DNA of 64,000 bases from Methanocella sp. PtaU1.Bin125 (lineage in GTDB: Archaea > Halobacteriota > Methanocellia > Methanocellales > Methanocellaceae), in assembly GCA_002067315.1 (NCBI GenBank), contig MVRA01000044.1, positions 1-64,000 on the forward strand. The letters are read 5' to 3'. Numbering within the stretch: the stretch's first letter is position 1; each line of letters starts with the position of its first letter. Made by a program: the position numbers and the translations under genes. Positions 1 through 8,320 of the stretch are shown one piece after another. The notes under the pieces are model-generated. The model worked only from the letters and a program-made list of their open reading frames with translations. It made no database searches and had not been told where the DNA came from.

Positions 1-281
1 GTGCCGCGGGGGCTTTCGACCTGCAGGATCTGGAGGACGGGCTGACCCTTGAGCACGAATTCGACGGCCTGCCCGCCGGCATCGAAGGTCTCCTCCGCTT
101 CCTCGTTCAGGACCTCGCTGACCTGCATGCCCGACTCCTCGATGGTGAAATCGGTGCTCGCGATGCTCACGCCCTTCTGCGTGTGCCCGGCCTGCCCGGC
201 CACGATGTTCTCCTCAGGCACCATCCCGGCCAGCCCCTTGCGCAGGGACCCGGCCAGTGCTTCGTCGATTTCCGCTATCAT
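1..281 (-). CDS. Partial tail-cluster protein of unknown function (N-terminal 93 residues)
   Basis: The reading frame starts at an ATG at 281, eight bases beyond the stop of the fibre-like gene, and runs off the left edge without a stop. It begins MIAEIDEALAGSLRKGL and then has an acidic stretch followed by a pattern ending VLQVESPRG-type, seen here as LQILQVESPRG, which resembles the repeated beta units of the gpJ protein in this cluster. The small helical start is reminiscent of tail-terminator proteins of the Pvc16/DUF4255 kind, but the visible part is too short to decide. Its position at the end of the contractile-tail unit makes a structural or tip role likely. Function is inference; the reading frame itself is clear. 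Confidence 0.6.
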   Translation of the reverse strand, partial: MIAEIDEALAGSLRKGLAGMVPEENIVAGQAGHTQKGVSIASTDFTIEESGMQVSEVLNEEAEETFDAGGQAVEFVLKGQPVLQILQVESPRG

Positions 282-288
282 CGCCGGA

Positions 289-912
289 TCACTTCTTGGC
301 CTCGGGAAGCTGCCTGACACGGGCGGTATAGTGCAGCACGTTGGCAATCCTGACCCCGCTTTCCTTCGACACGTCCTTGAAGGTGATGTAGCGTATCGCC
401 TTGTCCGGGCCGGGGTTGACCAGCACGTACCGGTACCACAGGCGCTGGTTGGGGGACTGCAGGTATTCCACGTACGGGTTCTTATTGCCCTTCGGCCGCA
501 AATTCGTCCACTCGTGTATCATCAGCTTATCCGAGGTATACGTGCTGCCGTCGATGTATTCCAGCGTGACCTGGAGCGCCTCCCTGTCCCCGGCGGCCGC
601 GCCGGACCAGTACGAGATCGTGTCGGCGTAGTCGTTCAGGCCGAACGTGCAGATGTCGCCGGTCTCGCCCATCCCGCAGTAGTATTGCCGGCTGATCAGC
701 CCCATCACGTCCGTCCCGTAGTTGAAATCCTCCGGCACGCCGGCGCTCAGGGCGTACGCGTTCCCGATCGGGCTCGGCAGCCCGATCAGCGTGGTGCCCC
801 GCGCCATGTTGTCGATGTACTTACGGAGGCTGACCAGCTCCTCCTGTATCCTGTTCCATTCGTCGGATCGTATGACGTCTCCGGGTTTTTTCACAATTGG
901 CTCAAATGTCAT
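289..912 (-). CDS. Tail fibre-like or baseplate-distal protein
   Basis: This 207-residue protein follows the gpI-like gene with a three-base gap and so belongs to the same unit. Its first 40 residues (PGDVIRSDEWNRIQEELVS) look like the short helical trimerisation segment that starts many tail fibre and fibre-adaptor proteins. The remainder (about 45-205) is predicted to be beta-rich with many aromatic residues, which would suit a carbohydrate- or protein-binding fibre domain. I recognise no named family. A role in receptor binding or fibre attachment is inferred from its place after gpJ and gpI, where phage and injection-system fibres normally lie. Confidence 0.6.
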   Translation of the reverse strand: MTFEPIVKKPGDVIRSDEWNRIQEELVSLRKYIDNMARGTTLIGLPSPIGNAYALSAGVPEDFNYGTDVMGLISRQYYCGMGETGDICTFGLNDYADTISYWSGAAAGDREALQVTLEYIDGSTYTSDKLMIHEWTNLRPKGNKNPYVEYLQSPNQRLWYRYVLVNPGPDKAIRYITFKDVSKESGVRIANVLHYTARVRQLPEAKK

Positions 913-915
913 TGG

Positions 916-1860
916 TTACCCCACCACCTGTGGTTCGGTTTTTTTACCTTCCGTCAGCCGCACGCCGGCCTTCACGCCGCAGCCCTTCGCCATGTTCACA
1001 ATCTCCTGCAGGTACGCTTCGGTCACCCCGGCCCTCTCGACCAGGCCCTTTTCGAGGATCACGTCGAAGGCGGCCGGTTGGTTCGCGGTCCACTCGAGCG
1101 TAATCGTCGAGCTGATGTCCACCGAGAAGACGGCGCGGTCGAACAGCGCCTGGTCGAACACGCCGAGGTTGGCGCCGATCGACTCGGTGTACTGCCACTT
1201 CGTCTTCCTCCGGGGCAGCACCGGGGCCTTGCCCGTGAGCCGCTCCGAGACGTCCTTCCCGTTCAGCGTCGCCCGGCTGCCCTCGATGACCAGCCGGTCG
1301 CCCTTCTTCAGGTCGCCCCGGTACCCGACGACCTCGCCCGTGTCCCGGTTGGTGACGGCCGGGTCGGTGATCCGGACGTTTTCGGTCTCCACCTCGATGG
1401 TGATCCGGGGCGCGGCCTCCCGGACGTTCCGGGGGTTCACCGTCCACTCGGCGCCGGCGAGGGCCTTCCAGCTCTTCGTCATCCGGACCGGCGGGTTCTC
1501 CTCGATCGCCACCGGGTAGTCGGCCGGCAGGCCCAGGGCGATCCGCACCATCATCCGCACCGCGTTCGCAGTGCCGCCGCCCTTGTAGCTTAACACGGCC
1601 GTCTTCAGCCGGCCCCGGTAGTCGTCGTCGCTCTCGGAGGCCTTCCTGGCCATGCTGTAGAGGGCGCCGATGCCGTCCAGGTCGTCCCGGGCCGCGCTGT
1701 CCACCCAGTGCGCCCGCATGATGCCGACGAAGTCCTTCTCCGCCTCGTCCATGCTCTTGCCGGCCGACCGGACCAGGGCCGACACGGCTGTCGTCTCGTC
1801 CCAGCACATGTAGAAATGCGGCAGATGGTCGGCGATCTTTTCCGCCCGGGCCATACTCAT
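916..1860 (-). CDS. Baseplate protein, gpI/XkdU-like, with added beta domain
   Basis: The protein has 314 residues. Residues 1-110 (DHLPHFYMCWDETTAVSALV, later DDDYRGRLKTAVLSYKGGGT) match the helical core of P2 gpI/PBSX XkdU-type wedge proteins, which partner gpJ in the baseplate. Residues about 145-285 form a beta domain with a GDRLVIEG..ATLNGKDVS pattern similar to the C-terminal domain of siphophage distal-tail proteins. The start ATGA overlaps the gpJ stop codon, so translation is probably coupled. Role: links wedge to fibres. The family call is from sequence pattern and gene order. Confidence 0.72.
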   Translation of the reverse strand: MSMARAEKIADHLPHFYMCWDETTAVSALVRSAGKSMDEAEKDFVGIMRAHWVDSAARDDLDGIGALYSMARKASESDDDYRGRLKTAVLSYKGGGTANAVRMMVRIALGLPADYPVAIEENPPVRMTKSWKALAGAEWTVNPRNVREAAPRITIEVETENVRITDPAVTNRDTGEVVGYRGDLKKGDRLVIEGSRATLNGKDVSERLTGKAPVLPRRKTKWQYTESIGANLGVFDQALFDRAVFSVDISSTITLEWTANQPAAFDVILEKGLVERAGVTEAYLQEIVNMAKGCGVKAGVRLTEGKKTEPQVVG

Positions 1861-3398
1861 TCCTCCACGAAGATCTCGAGGGACCGCACCTCGGCCTTCT
1901 CGGTCTGCCTGATCTCGACGTTGGCGTTGCTCTCGTTCACGTACACGTCGCGGGCGTCCTTCACGCCCGGCACCTGCAGCGCGGCGAGAATCATGCGGCT
2001 GATCACCACGTCCTGTCCGATGTCGAGCGAGCTCATGTACTCGGTGATCGCGCCGCGCACCCGGGCCTTGACGGCCTCCCGGTCGGCGCCGCGGGCCACC
2101 ACGACCGTGAGCCGCGCGTCGAGCGGCACGATGGCGGGCCTCTTGAACTCGACGACGATCCCCGCCGAACGGGTTTCCTCGATGGCCCGCGAGATATCCT
2201 CCGGGTCTCCGCCGCTGGCGACGATCTGCACGATGCCCGGGACGCCGTCCGGCTGATCGATGACGACCACTTCCCCGGCGACGCCGCTGACGCCCTGGAC
2301 CGCGGACTTCAGCGACTTCAGGGTGGCCTTGCCGGCCATCTCCAGCGCCCGCCGCGCCCGGTCCCGGAGCTCCGGGTCCGTCTCCACGCCCGTGCCGTTG
2401 GTCAGGTCGTTCTTGTTGATCACGTACTCGATGCCGGCGACCGGCCGGGGCATCACTGTGATGCTCCCCGCGTTGACGTTGCCCTCCTTCCCCGGGACCG
2501 TGGCCATCACGGGGACGTCCACCTCCCAGCGGCCCGCCGCGTTCTTCACCAGCGCGGCCTCCCGGGTGGTCCGGAACGACTTCACGTTCTCCTTGTTCCT
2601 CGCGGAGGTCGATACCACCGTGTTCAGCGGGATGACGATCGCCGGGTACGCCGCGTAGTCCACGTAGAATACCGACCCGCTGTCGGGGCGCTTGCCCTGC
2701 GGCAGGAAGATGACGCGGTTGTCCGCGACGTCGTAGTCCGCGCCCTGGAGGAGCGTCGTGGCCTGGCCGCCGACGGTGGCCTCGATCTTCCTGACCTCCT
2801 TGATCAGCGCGTTCTTCAGCTCGTAGCGGTCCTTAACCCCGTAGACCGCGGCCTCCCTGACGACCTCCGCGGACGGCGGCTCGTTGTTGCGCGCGAACGT
2901 GACCTCGCCGTTCGCGAAGCCGGCCATCTTCCGGGTGATCCCCAGGAGCGAGACGACCAGGTCCAGCGACTTGCCGGTCGCCGTGTCGACGAACCCGGCG
3001 CTGTACACCCGGTCCATCTGGGCGTACATGAAGTCCATTTCCAGTGCGATAGCCTCGATGAGCGTCCTCGTGACCGTACCGGGGTTGACGTCGGTGATGC
3101 CCGCGGCGGTCTCGACGAGGTAGTAGACGAAGAACGGCGTCCGGTCGTCGGGCTTTTCCCCGCCCTCCAGCCACTCGATCATGTCCCCGCCCAGCCGGTA
3201 GTCCGTGCCCTTGCGGAACGTGAACCTGGCACCCTTCAGCACCCCTTCCACCTTAACGATATCCTTGACGTTCGGGTACTCCAGCTGGAACTTCGTCCGG
3301 TTGGCCAGGTACTCGTACTTCTCGCTCACCAGGCCCTTCGTTATCTGCGACAGCATCGAGTCGGTGATCTCCCTGTACGTTTTCCTCACATAAGTCAT
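1857..3398 (-). CDS. Baseplate wedge protein gpJ/XkdT-like
   Basis: The 513-residue product matches the P2 gpJ / Mu gp47 / PBSX XkdT family that forms the baseplate wedge and contacts the sheath. Residues 60-240 contain two related beta units (VEGVLKGARFTFRKGTDYRL and VGGQATTLLQGADYDVADN), typical of this family. Residues 240-350 hold the conserved core with VSTSARNKENVKSF and VMATVPGKEGNVNAGSIT. The end has the usual ferredoxin-like region with DIGQDVVISRMILAALQVPG and NANVEIRQTEKAEVRS. Its ATG lies within the stop of the gp25 gene (ATGA overlap) and its own stop overlaps the gpI start. Confidence 0.88.
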   Translation of the reverse strand: MTYVRKTYREITDSMLSQITKGLVSEKYEYLANRTKFQLEYPNVKDIVKVEGVLKGARFTFRKGTDYRLGGDMIEWLEGGEKPDDRTPFFVYYLVETAAGITDVNPGTVTRTLIEAIALEMDFMYAQMDRVYSAGFVDTATGKSLDLVVSLLGITRKMAGFANGEVTFARNNEPPSAEVVREAAVYGVKDRYELKNALIKEVRKIEATVGGQATTLLQGADYDVADNRVIFLPQGKRPDSGSVFYVDYAAYPAIVIPLNTVVSTSARNKENVKSFRTTREAALVKNAAGRWEVDVPVMATVPGKEGNVNAGSITVMPRPVAGIEYVINKNDLTNGTGVETDPELRDRARRALEMAGKATLKSLKSAVQGVSGVAGEVVVIDQPDGVPGIVQIVASGGDPEDISRAIEETRSAGIVVEFKRPAIVPLDARLTVVVARGADREAVKARVRGAITEYMSSLDIGQDVVISRMILAALQVPGVKDARDVYVNESNANVEIRQTEKAEVRSLEIFVEE

Positions 3399-3835
3399 CA
3401 GCTCACCTCCAGGTAATACGGGAACACGAGGTTCATTGGCACCGTGCTCTTGATGGGTAAAATCGTGATGTCCAGGATGACAGCGTGCGGGTTATCGCCG
3501 TAAACGCTCGCCTTGACGCTGATGATCTCTCTGACGCGATGCTCCTGCCCGATGCACTCCTTGACGTACAGCCGGACGAGGTCCCGGGTCCGCTCGTTGT
3601 TCGGCTGCCCGACGAGCTCGTGCAGCCGCGAGCCGTAGCGCGGGTGCCCCAGCTCGGCCAGCTCGCCCTGCCGGGTCAGGAGCCGGTGCATGATCGCCTG
3701 CCCGAGGTTCTCGCGGCCGGCGACCACCTGCAGGTCGCCCTCCCGGCCCACCATCAGGTCGGCGCCCAGGCCGACGTATTCCTCCCTGGTCTCCAGGTAT
3801 AGTTTTAAGTCTCTGCCGTATAGCTCCTCTTCCAT
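3398..3835 (-). CDS. Baseplate protein, gp25/gpW family
   Basis: The protein has 145 residues, the usual size of gp25-like wedge proteins, which initiate sheath assembly. The family signature is present: ENLGQAIMHRLLTRQGELAE followed by LGHPRYGSRLHELVGQP, with the EL..P.YG.RL pattern and the later RDLVRLYVKECIGQEHRV helix. It follows the PAAR gene after a 15-base gap and overlaps gpJ by four bases. The call rests on directly visible motifs and on the conserved PAAR-gp25-gpJ order found in contractile injection systems. Confidence 0.9.
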   Translation of the reverse strand: MEEELYGRDLKLYLETREEYVGLGADLMVGREGDLQVVAGRENLGQAIMHRLLTRQGELAELGHPRYGSRLHELVGQPNNERTRDLVRLYVKECIGQEHRVREIISVKASVYGDNPHAVILDITILPIKSTVPMNLVFPYYLEVS

Positions 3836-3850
3836 CTCTATCCCTGACCT

Positions 3851-4246
3851 TCACCCTATTAGTACCGTGCCCGCCGCGACTACCGTACCGATCGGCAGCA
3901 CTCCGGCCGGATCGTTGCAGGTATTCGCCATATCGCCGGCCCGCGCCGCCGGCTTCCCGTTGATGAACACGGTTGAGCTGCCCGCGATGATCGTGCCCTG
4001 GTTCGTCGGCGGCACCTGGAACGGCCCGCCCTGGGGCAGGTGCGGCGGCGTGTTCGTCGCCGTCGAGCCCGCGGTGGCAGCCGGTTTGCCCTCGATGAGC
4101 ACGTCGGTGCTGCAACCGCCGGAGATGATCCCGTTGAACGGGCTGGGCAGGGGCGTGGGCACCGGCCCGCCCGGCGACGGTATCATGTAGATGTGCGTGT
4201 CGATCGCAGTTATCGTGTCGCCCATTTTCGCAGCTGGCACTCCCAT
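3851..4246 (-). CDS. PAAR-domain spike tip protein
   Basis: The 131-residue protein is a PAAR-type tip that sharpens the spike and can carry effectors. It starts MGVPAAKMGDTITAIDTHIY, has repeated glycine-turn-beta units (GPVPTPLPSPFNGIISGG, IEGKPAATAGSTATNTPPHL, INGKPAARAGDMANTCNDPA), and ends in AGTVLIG. Paired GKPAA(R/T)AG segments are characteristic. It has no C-terminal extension, so an effector would have to be separate. It sits between the spike and gp25 genes as in injection systems and in T4/P2-like tails with PAAR tips. Confidence 0.9.
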   Translation of the reverse strand: MGVPAAKMGDTITAIDTHIYMIPSPGGPVPTPLPSPFNGIISGGCSTDVLIEGKPAATAGSTATNTPPHLPQGGPFQVPPTNQGTIIAGSSTVFINGKPAARAGDMANTCNDPAGVLPIGTVVAAGTVLIG

Positions 4247-4255
4247 CGCGGCACC

Positions 4256-5134
4256 TCAGTTAATATTGACGAGCGAGCCTTTGATCTCCGTTACCGCGCC
4301 ACCCTTGACGCTCATGTTCGCGCCCGCCGTGATCTCGGTGTTGGCATCGCTCTTGATCGTGATCGTGGCCGCCTTCAGCTTGAGCTCGCCGCCGCACTGG
4401 ATGGACAGGCCGGCCGCAGCCTTGATCACGACGTCGGCGCTCTTGGACTCCACGACGACCTTCTGCTTTTCGGAGAAGAGCTTCACGTCCCCGGAGCCGC
4501 CGACCTTGAGGTTGCCCGAGTCCCCGTACCCTGTGAAGGCGAACTTCTTCTCCGTACCGATGTACATGTTGCCCTCAGTCGTCATGTGGATCGAAGTGTC
4601 CTTGTGTTTGATCGACGCCTCTTTATCCGTGATCGTGATCTCCATGCCGCTGGGAAACTTGAGATGTACCCGCCTCAGGCTGCCCGAGCTGTCCTCGCTG
4701 TCGGGGGACTCGTAGACAATCTCGCCTGCCTTGTTGACCGGCGGCCTCTGCTCGTCGTTGTACAGGCTGCCGAGGACGACGGGGGAATTGACGTTGCCCC
4801 CGATGTAGCCGATCAGCACCAGGTCCCCGATGTTCGGGACATAGGCGAGGCCGATGTGCGACGTCATGATCGGTACGTTCCTGAGCTCGTCCGCATCGCT
4901 GTCGCGGAGCTTCACGCTACAGTAGTAGTTCTCGTTGTCGCTCGCGCTCGCGTGGGGAAACACGGAGGTCACCAGGCCCAAATCGAAGGTCCGCAGCTTC
5001 TTCGTCTCGCTTTCCGCAATCTTCTTCATCGCGCCCACCATGGACAGGCCCTCGCTCCCGTCGGACTGTCCGGTGGCGGAGCCACCGCTCCGGCCACCCG
5101 GCTCCGCGACACTCCCCTCATTATCAGCTGGCAT
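4256..5134 (-). CDS. Spike protein, gpV/VgrG-like (gp5 OB fold and beta helix)
   Basis: The 292-residue protein carries the OB-fold of phage baseplate assembly protein V / VgrG at about residues 45-150 (DLGLVTSVFPHASASDNENY, then PNIGDLVLIGYIGGNVNSPV and GSLYNDEQRPPV). After this comes a triple-stranded beta-helix region rich in alternating valine and lysine (TITDKEASIKHKDTSIHMT onward, ending ITAGANMSVKGGAVTEIKGS). It forms the puncturing spike beneath the tube. Residues 1-40 are low complexity and Gly/Ser-rich. The start overlaps the stop of the small coiled-coil gene (TAATG). Confidence 0.9.
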   Translation of the reverse strand: MPADNEGSVAEPGGRSGGSATGQSDGSEGLSMVGAMKKIAESETKKLRTFDLGLVTSVFPHASASDNENYYCSVKLRDSDADELRNVPIMTSHIGLAYVPNIGDLVLIGYIGGNVNSPVVLGSLYNDEQRPPVNKAGEIVYESPDSEDSSGSLRRVHLKFPSGMEITITDKEASIKHKDTSIHMTTEGNMYIGTEKKFAFTGYGDSGNLKVGGSGDVKLFSEKQKVVVESKSADVVIKAAAGLSIQCGGELKLKAATITIKSDANTEITAGANMSVKGGAVTEIKGSLVNIN

Positions 5135-5451
5135 TATTGCTTCCCTCCCGCCTTCTCTATCTGCTCGATGATCTTTTTAACCGCGTCCCGGGCCTGGCCC
5201 AGCTCCATCTTCCGCTGCTCGACGCTGCCCGCCGCCTGGTTTGCCCTGTCCCGGGCCGCCAGGATCTTGTCCGTCGCGTTGTTCCGGCCCCGCAGGTACT
5301 CCAGGTCTTTCGTCTGCTGGAACTGCTTCGCCGCCTCGGCCTGATCCCGGGCCAGCTGGTACTTCTGCTGCGCGGCATCGGCCTGGCGCTTCTTCGTGTC
5401 AAGCGTCTCCTTCGCCGCCCCGGCCTTCTTCGTCGCGTCTTTTACCGTCAT
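5134..5451 (-). CDS. Small coiled-coil protein in baseplate cluster
   Basis: This 105-residue protein is almost wholly helical with heptad spacing and many Ala, Lys, Gln and Arg residues (DATKKAGAAKETLDTKKRQ, QLARDQAEAAKQFQQTK). I recognise no family. It lies between the hub and spike genes with tight spacing, and its composition echoes the coiled-coil tail of the hub protein just upstream. It may pair with that tail or act as an accessory chaperone. Its frame and position support a real gene; function is not known. Confidence 0.6.
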   Translation of the reverse strand: MTVKDATKKAGAAKETLDTKKRQADAAQQKYQLARDQAEAAKQFQQTKDLEYLRGRNNATDKILAARDRANQAAGSVEQRKMELGQARDAVKKIIEQIEKAGGKQ

Positions 5452-5465
5452 TCCGCCCCTCCGCC

Positions 5466-7838
5466 CTAGTCGAGCCCCGCCGCCTTGCGGCCTTCCTCGA
5501 CCTTCTCCTTCGACGCCCTGTACGCGCTCTTCATGCTCTCCATAGCCCGGGCCATTTCCCTGCGGCCTTCCTCGACCTTCTTCACCGCTTCGTTGTACGC
5601 CTTGCTGGCGTCTTTGAGGATGTTGTTCGCGGTCTTCTGCGCCTCGTCGATCCGGTCCTGGATCTCCTTGACGCCCTCGTCCAGTTTCTGCCGGGCTTCC
5701 TTGACCTTGCCTTCAAGCTCCTTCAGCTTCTCCTCCGCCTCTTTCTCGATCTTCTCTTCCTCGCCTATGAGCTCGTCGTACTTCTTGAGGGCCTCTTCCT
5801 TCTTTTTCTTGTACTCGTCCTCGATCTCTTTCGCCTTGTCCTCAATCTGTTTCTTCTTGTCTTCGATCTGCTTGAGCCTGTCCTCGACCTGCTCCTTGAG
5901 GGCTTTGACCTTGTCTTCAGCCTCTTTGACCTTGCCTTCGACTTCTTTTTCGACCTCTTTTTCCTTGTCCTCGATCTGTTTCTTCTTCTCTTCGATCTGC
6001 TTGAGCCTGTCCTCGACCTGCTTTTCGAGGTCTTTGACCTTGCCTTCAGCCTCTTCGATCTTGTCCCTGATCTCTTTCTCGATCTTAGAGGTGTCCGCCG
6101 ACTTGTCCATGCCCTGCACGTTCGCGCCTGTGGCTCCGCCTCCAGGCGGGATCTGGTTCTTGAGATCATGGACCTTCCGCTTGTGCTCGTCGATCTCGCC
6201 TTTGATCCGGTCGACCTCGTCCTGGACAGGCCGCAGCTCTTCGGCGATCTTGTCTTTGGCTTCCTTGACCTTGTCCTTCGCTTCCTGTTCGAGGTTCTCC
6301 GCCTTCTCTTCCCACGCCGCGATCTCGGCCCGGGCTTTGTCGACCTCGTCCTGGACAGGCCGCAGCTCTTCGGCGATCTTGTCTTTGGCTTCCTTGACCT
6401 TGCCCTCGGCCTTCCTGACGTAGTCTTCGGCCTCTTTCTTCAGCTTATCGGCCTCGGCCTTGACCTTATCGATCTCTTCCTTGACCTTTGCCCTGGCCTC
6501 GTTGTACTCCTTCTCGGCGTCGTCGACGACCTTGTCGAGCTCTTTCTTCGCCTCCTTGAGCTCTTTCTTCAGCTCGTCCACGTAGCTGAGCGCCTCCCGG
6601 GCCGCTTCCTCGGCCTTCTTCTTCGCCTCGCCGGCCGCGTCGATCATCTCGGCGGCCTTTTTATCCACCCCGGACGCGGCGGCCTGCAGCTCCTGCAGCA
6701 CGCCCTCGAGGGCTTCCTCGGCCGCCTCGATGGCTTCGATGAGCGCCTCTCTGGCCGCATCTTCCGCCTCTTTGGCCTTAGCCAGCATCTCCTCCAGCAT
6801 GCCGGGCTTCTTCGGCGGCGCCGGCACTGCCGGGGTTTCGATAGCGGGTGATTCGCCCGGCTCCACGGTCACCTTCTTGATCCAGCCGATCGTCGTCACG
6901 AAACCGTTCGCAATGCTGACCTCGTGGCTGACACTGACCACCTCGAACTCGCCGTTGTTCTGCTCGTTCGGCAACTCCTTGATCGCGATCGTGTCGCCGA
7001 GGGCTACCTTCGGGTTCCCCAGCACGACCAGCCGGCCGCCCAGCTCGACCAGGATCGCCTCCATCTTCGCCGCGGCGACCCTGTCCGCCGTATCGCTGTC
7101 CCGGACCGCCGGGTGCCGGACGACGAGCACCCGGGTGCCGCTGCCCGACGTGACGCCTGTGCCCCCCTTCGAGATCCAGTGGGCCTTGTCAGTGCCCTTC
7201 GAGCTGGCCGGGCTCTCCCCGACGACCTTGACGCAGTCGTACTGCGGCGTCAGCTCCCACACCTCGCTCTTGATGATGTCCCGGCCGTACTTGAACGGCC
7301 GGGGCTTCGAGCGCCCGTACTTCTTGAAGACGACCGCCCCGTCGGGCTTGATGAACAGGTCGAACCCGTTGAGGGACGCGATCTCGATCATGTGCTCGTA
7401 CACGGGTTTCGACGCGTCGATGACGTACATGGGGAAATCGATGCCGTCCTCCGGGTCCCGGGCCTTGAGGCCCGCCCTGGCGGCGAGGTCGTCGATGATG
7501 GCGCCCGACGACTGCTTTTCATAGATCTGGTGAAGCCGGGTCTCCATCAGTAGCTTCGCGGCGGTGTAGCCGGTGACGGTGACCCCGGAGATGCCCGGGA
7601 GCACCGTGTCGACCAGCCCGGTGAACACCCTGGTGAGGGCGCCCTCGTTGCCCAGCTCGATGGTCGTCTCGTCGCCCTTCTTGATCCCGGCCGCGCCGTT
7701 GCCCGGCCGGAGCAGCACCCGGAAGGTGTCGAGCGGCACGCGGAGGTCGGTGTCGGTGCTGATGCTCAGCACGTCGTTGCCGGACTCCGACTCGAAGGTC
7801 TTCGACCCCATCTTGATTTTATATGCCGGCCTCAGCAT
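5466..7838 (-). CDS. Hub protein gpD/XkdQ-like fused to a very long coiled coil
   Basis: Residues 1-345 are the hub domain of the phage late-control gpD / XkdQ / gp27 family (MLRPAYKIKMGSKTFESES, FTGLVDTVLPGISGVTVTGY, later LGNPKVALGDTIAI and EFEVVSVSHEVSIANGFVTT). After a proline-rich linker (PAIETPAVPAPPKKPG) come about 440 residues of highly charged heptad coiled coil with repeated blocks, interrupted once by a Gly-rich segment (IPPGGGATGANVQGMD). Ordinary hubs end near residue 350, so the tail is a large addition. I chose the ATG at 7838 because family members begin at this motif and it has a G-rich stretch ten bases upstream. A GTG at 7901 overlapping the previous stop (GTGA) would add 21 residues. 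Confidence 0.85.
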   Translation of the reverse strand: MLRPAYKIKMGSKTFESESGNDVLSISTDTDLRVPLDTFRVLLRPGNGAAGIKKGDETTIELGNEGALTRVFTGLVDTVLPGISGVTVTGYTAAKLLMETRLHQIYEKQSSGAIIDDLAARAGLKARDPEDGIDFPMYVIDASKPVYEHMIEIASLNGFDLFIKPDGAVVFKKYGRSKPRPFKYGRDIIKSEVWELTPQYDCVKVVGESPASSKGTDKAHWISKGGTGVTSGSGTRVLVVRHPAVRDSDTADRVAAAKMEAILVELGGRLVVLGNPKVALGDTIAIKELPNEQNNGEFEVVSVSHEVSIANGFVTTIGWIKKVTVEPGESPAIETPAVPAPPKKPGMLEEMLAKAKEAEDAAREALIEAIEAAEEALEGVLQELQAAASGVDKKAAEMIDAAGEAKKKAEEAAREALSYVDELKKELKEAKKELDKVVDDAEKEYNEARAKVKEEIDKVKAEADKLKKEAEDYVRKAEGKVKEAKDKIAEELRPVQDEVDKARAEIAAWEEKAENLEQEAKDKVKEAKDKIAEELRPVQDEVDRIKGEIDEHKRKVHDLKNQIPPGGGATGANVQGMDKSADTSKIEKEIRDKIEEAEGKVKDLEKQVEDRLKQIEEKKKQIEDKEKEVEKEVEGKVKEAEDKVKALKEQVEDRLKQIEDKKKQIEDKAKEIEDEYKKKKEEALKKYDELIGEEEKIEKEAEEKLKELEGKVKEARQKLDEGVKEIQDRIDEAQKTANNILKDASKAYNEAVKKVEEGRREMARAMESMKSAYRASKEKVEEGRKAAGLD

Positions 7839-7897
7839 CGCGCGCTGCCCCCCGTTCGCCAGCGTTTGCCTTCCACCGTCATTCTCTCCTGTCGCCC

Positions 7898-8305
7898 TCA
7901 CGCTGCGGGCTCTTTGTACTCCTTCAGCACGATCGAATATGTGTACCGATTCTTGTTTCCGGCTGCTGCCGAGACCTTGAAGTCCTCGATGACCACCTGC
8001 GTGATGTCCGAGGCCCCCGATACGTCGGAGTTGAACGGCACCGGCGCCCCGCCCTTGAACCTCGCCCGCAGCATCTCCACGGTGGAGATGGCGCTTTTGC
8101 CCGAGATGGCGCCGTCGAAGCTGATGCGCACGGCCGTCCGGCCCATGTCCTGGAAGACGCAGCCGTCCATGCCCGGGATCGGGTGCATGACGTAGTTGCG
8201 CCGGGCGGACGAGACGATCCCGGAGATGCTCCGGGCTTCCGGGATGCCGCCCGTCGCGCTCTCCTCCGTCTTGTCCAGCGGTATACCGTCAAGCTCGATT
8301 TTCAT
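7898..8305 (-). CDS. Hub-associated tail protein, short paralogue
   Basis: The 135-residue protein starts MKIELDGIPLD and has the pattern FQDMGRTAVRISFDGAISGK followed by a small helix and VSGASDITQVVIEDFKVSAA. It is clearly paralogous to the N-terminal 130 residues of the protein at 9742-10458, with a shared start, the (D/N).GR(T/S)AV core and the ending Y.I.L.EYKEP. The fold pattern recalls the N-terminal domain of phage DNA-circulation/gp53-like proteins, which bind at the end of the tail tube near the hub. It lies directly before the hub gene, which fits a tube-hub adaptor. Confidence 0.65.
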   Translation of the reverse strand: MKIELDGIPLDKTEESATGGIPEARSISGIVSSARRNYVMHPIPGMDGCVFQDMGRTAVRISFDGAISGKSAISTVEMLRARFKGGAPVPFNSDVSGASDITQVVIEDFKVSAAAGNKNRYTYSIVLKEYKEPAA

Positions 8306-8320
8306 GGTCTCAATCCCGGC

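Noticed and set aside
49-1593. Long plus-strand open frame opposite the gpI and fibre genes
   Set aside because: It is the complement shadow of GC-rich minus-strand genes with strong family motifs, and its sequence is low-complexity and Arg/His/Pro-rich.
5241-6851. Leucine-rich plus-strand frame opposite the hub coiled coil
   Set aside because: It is the antisense of Glu/Lys heptads, which naturally reads as Leu/Phe; the hub motifs lie on the minus strand.
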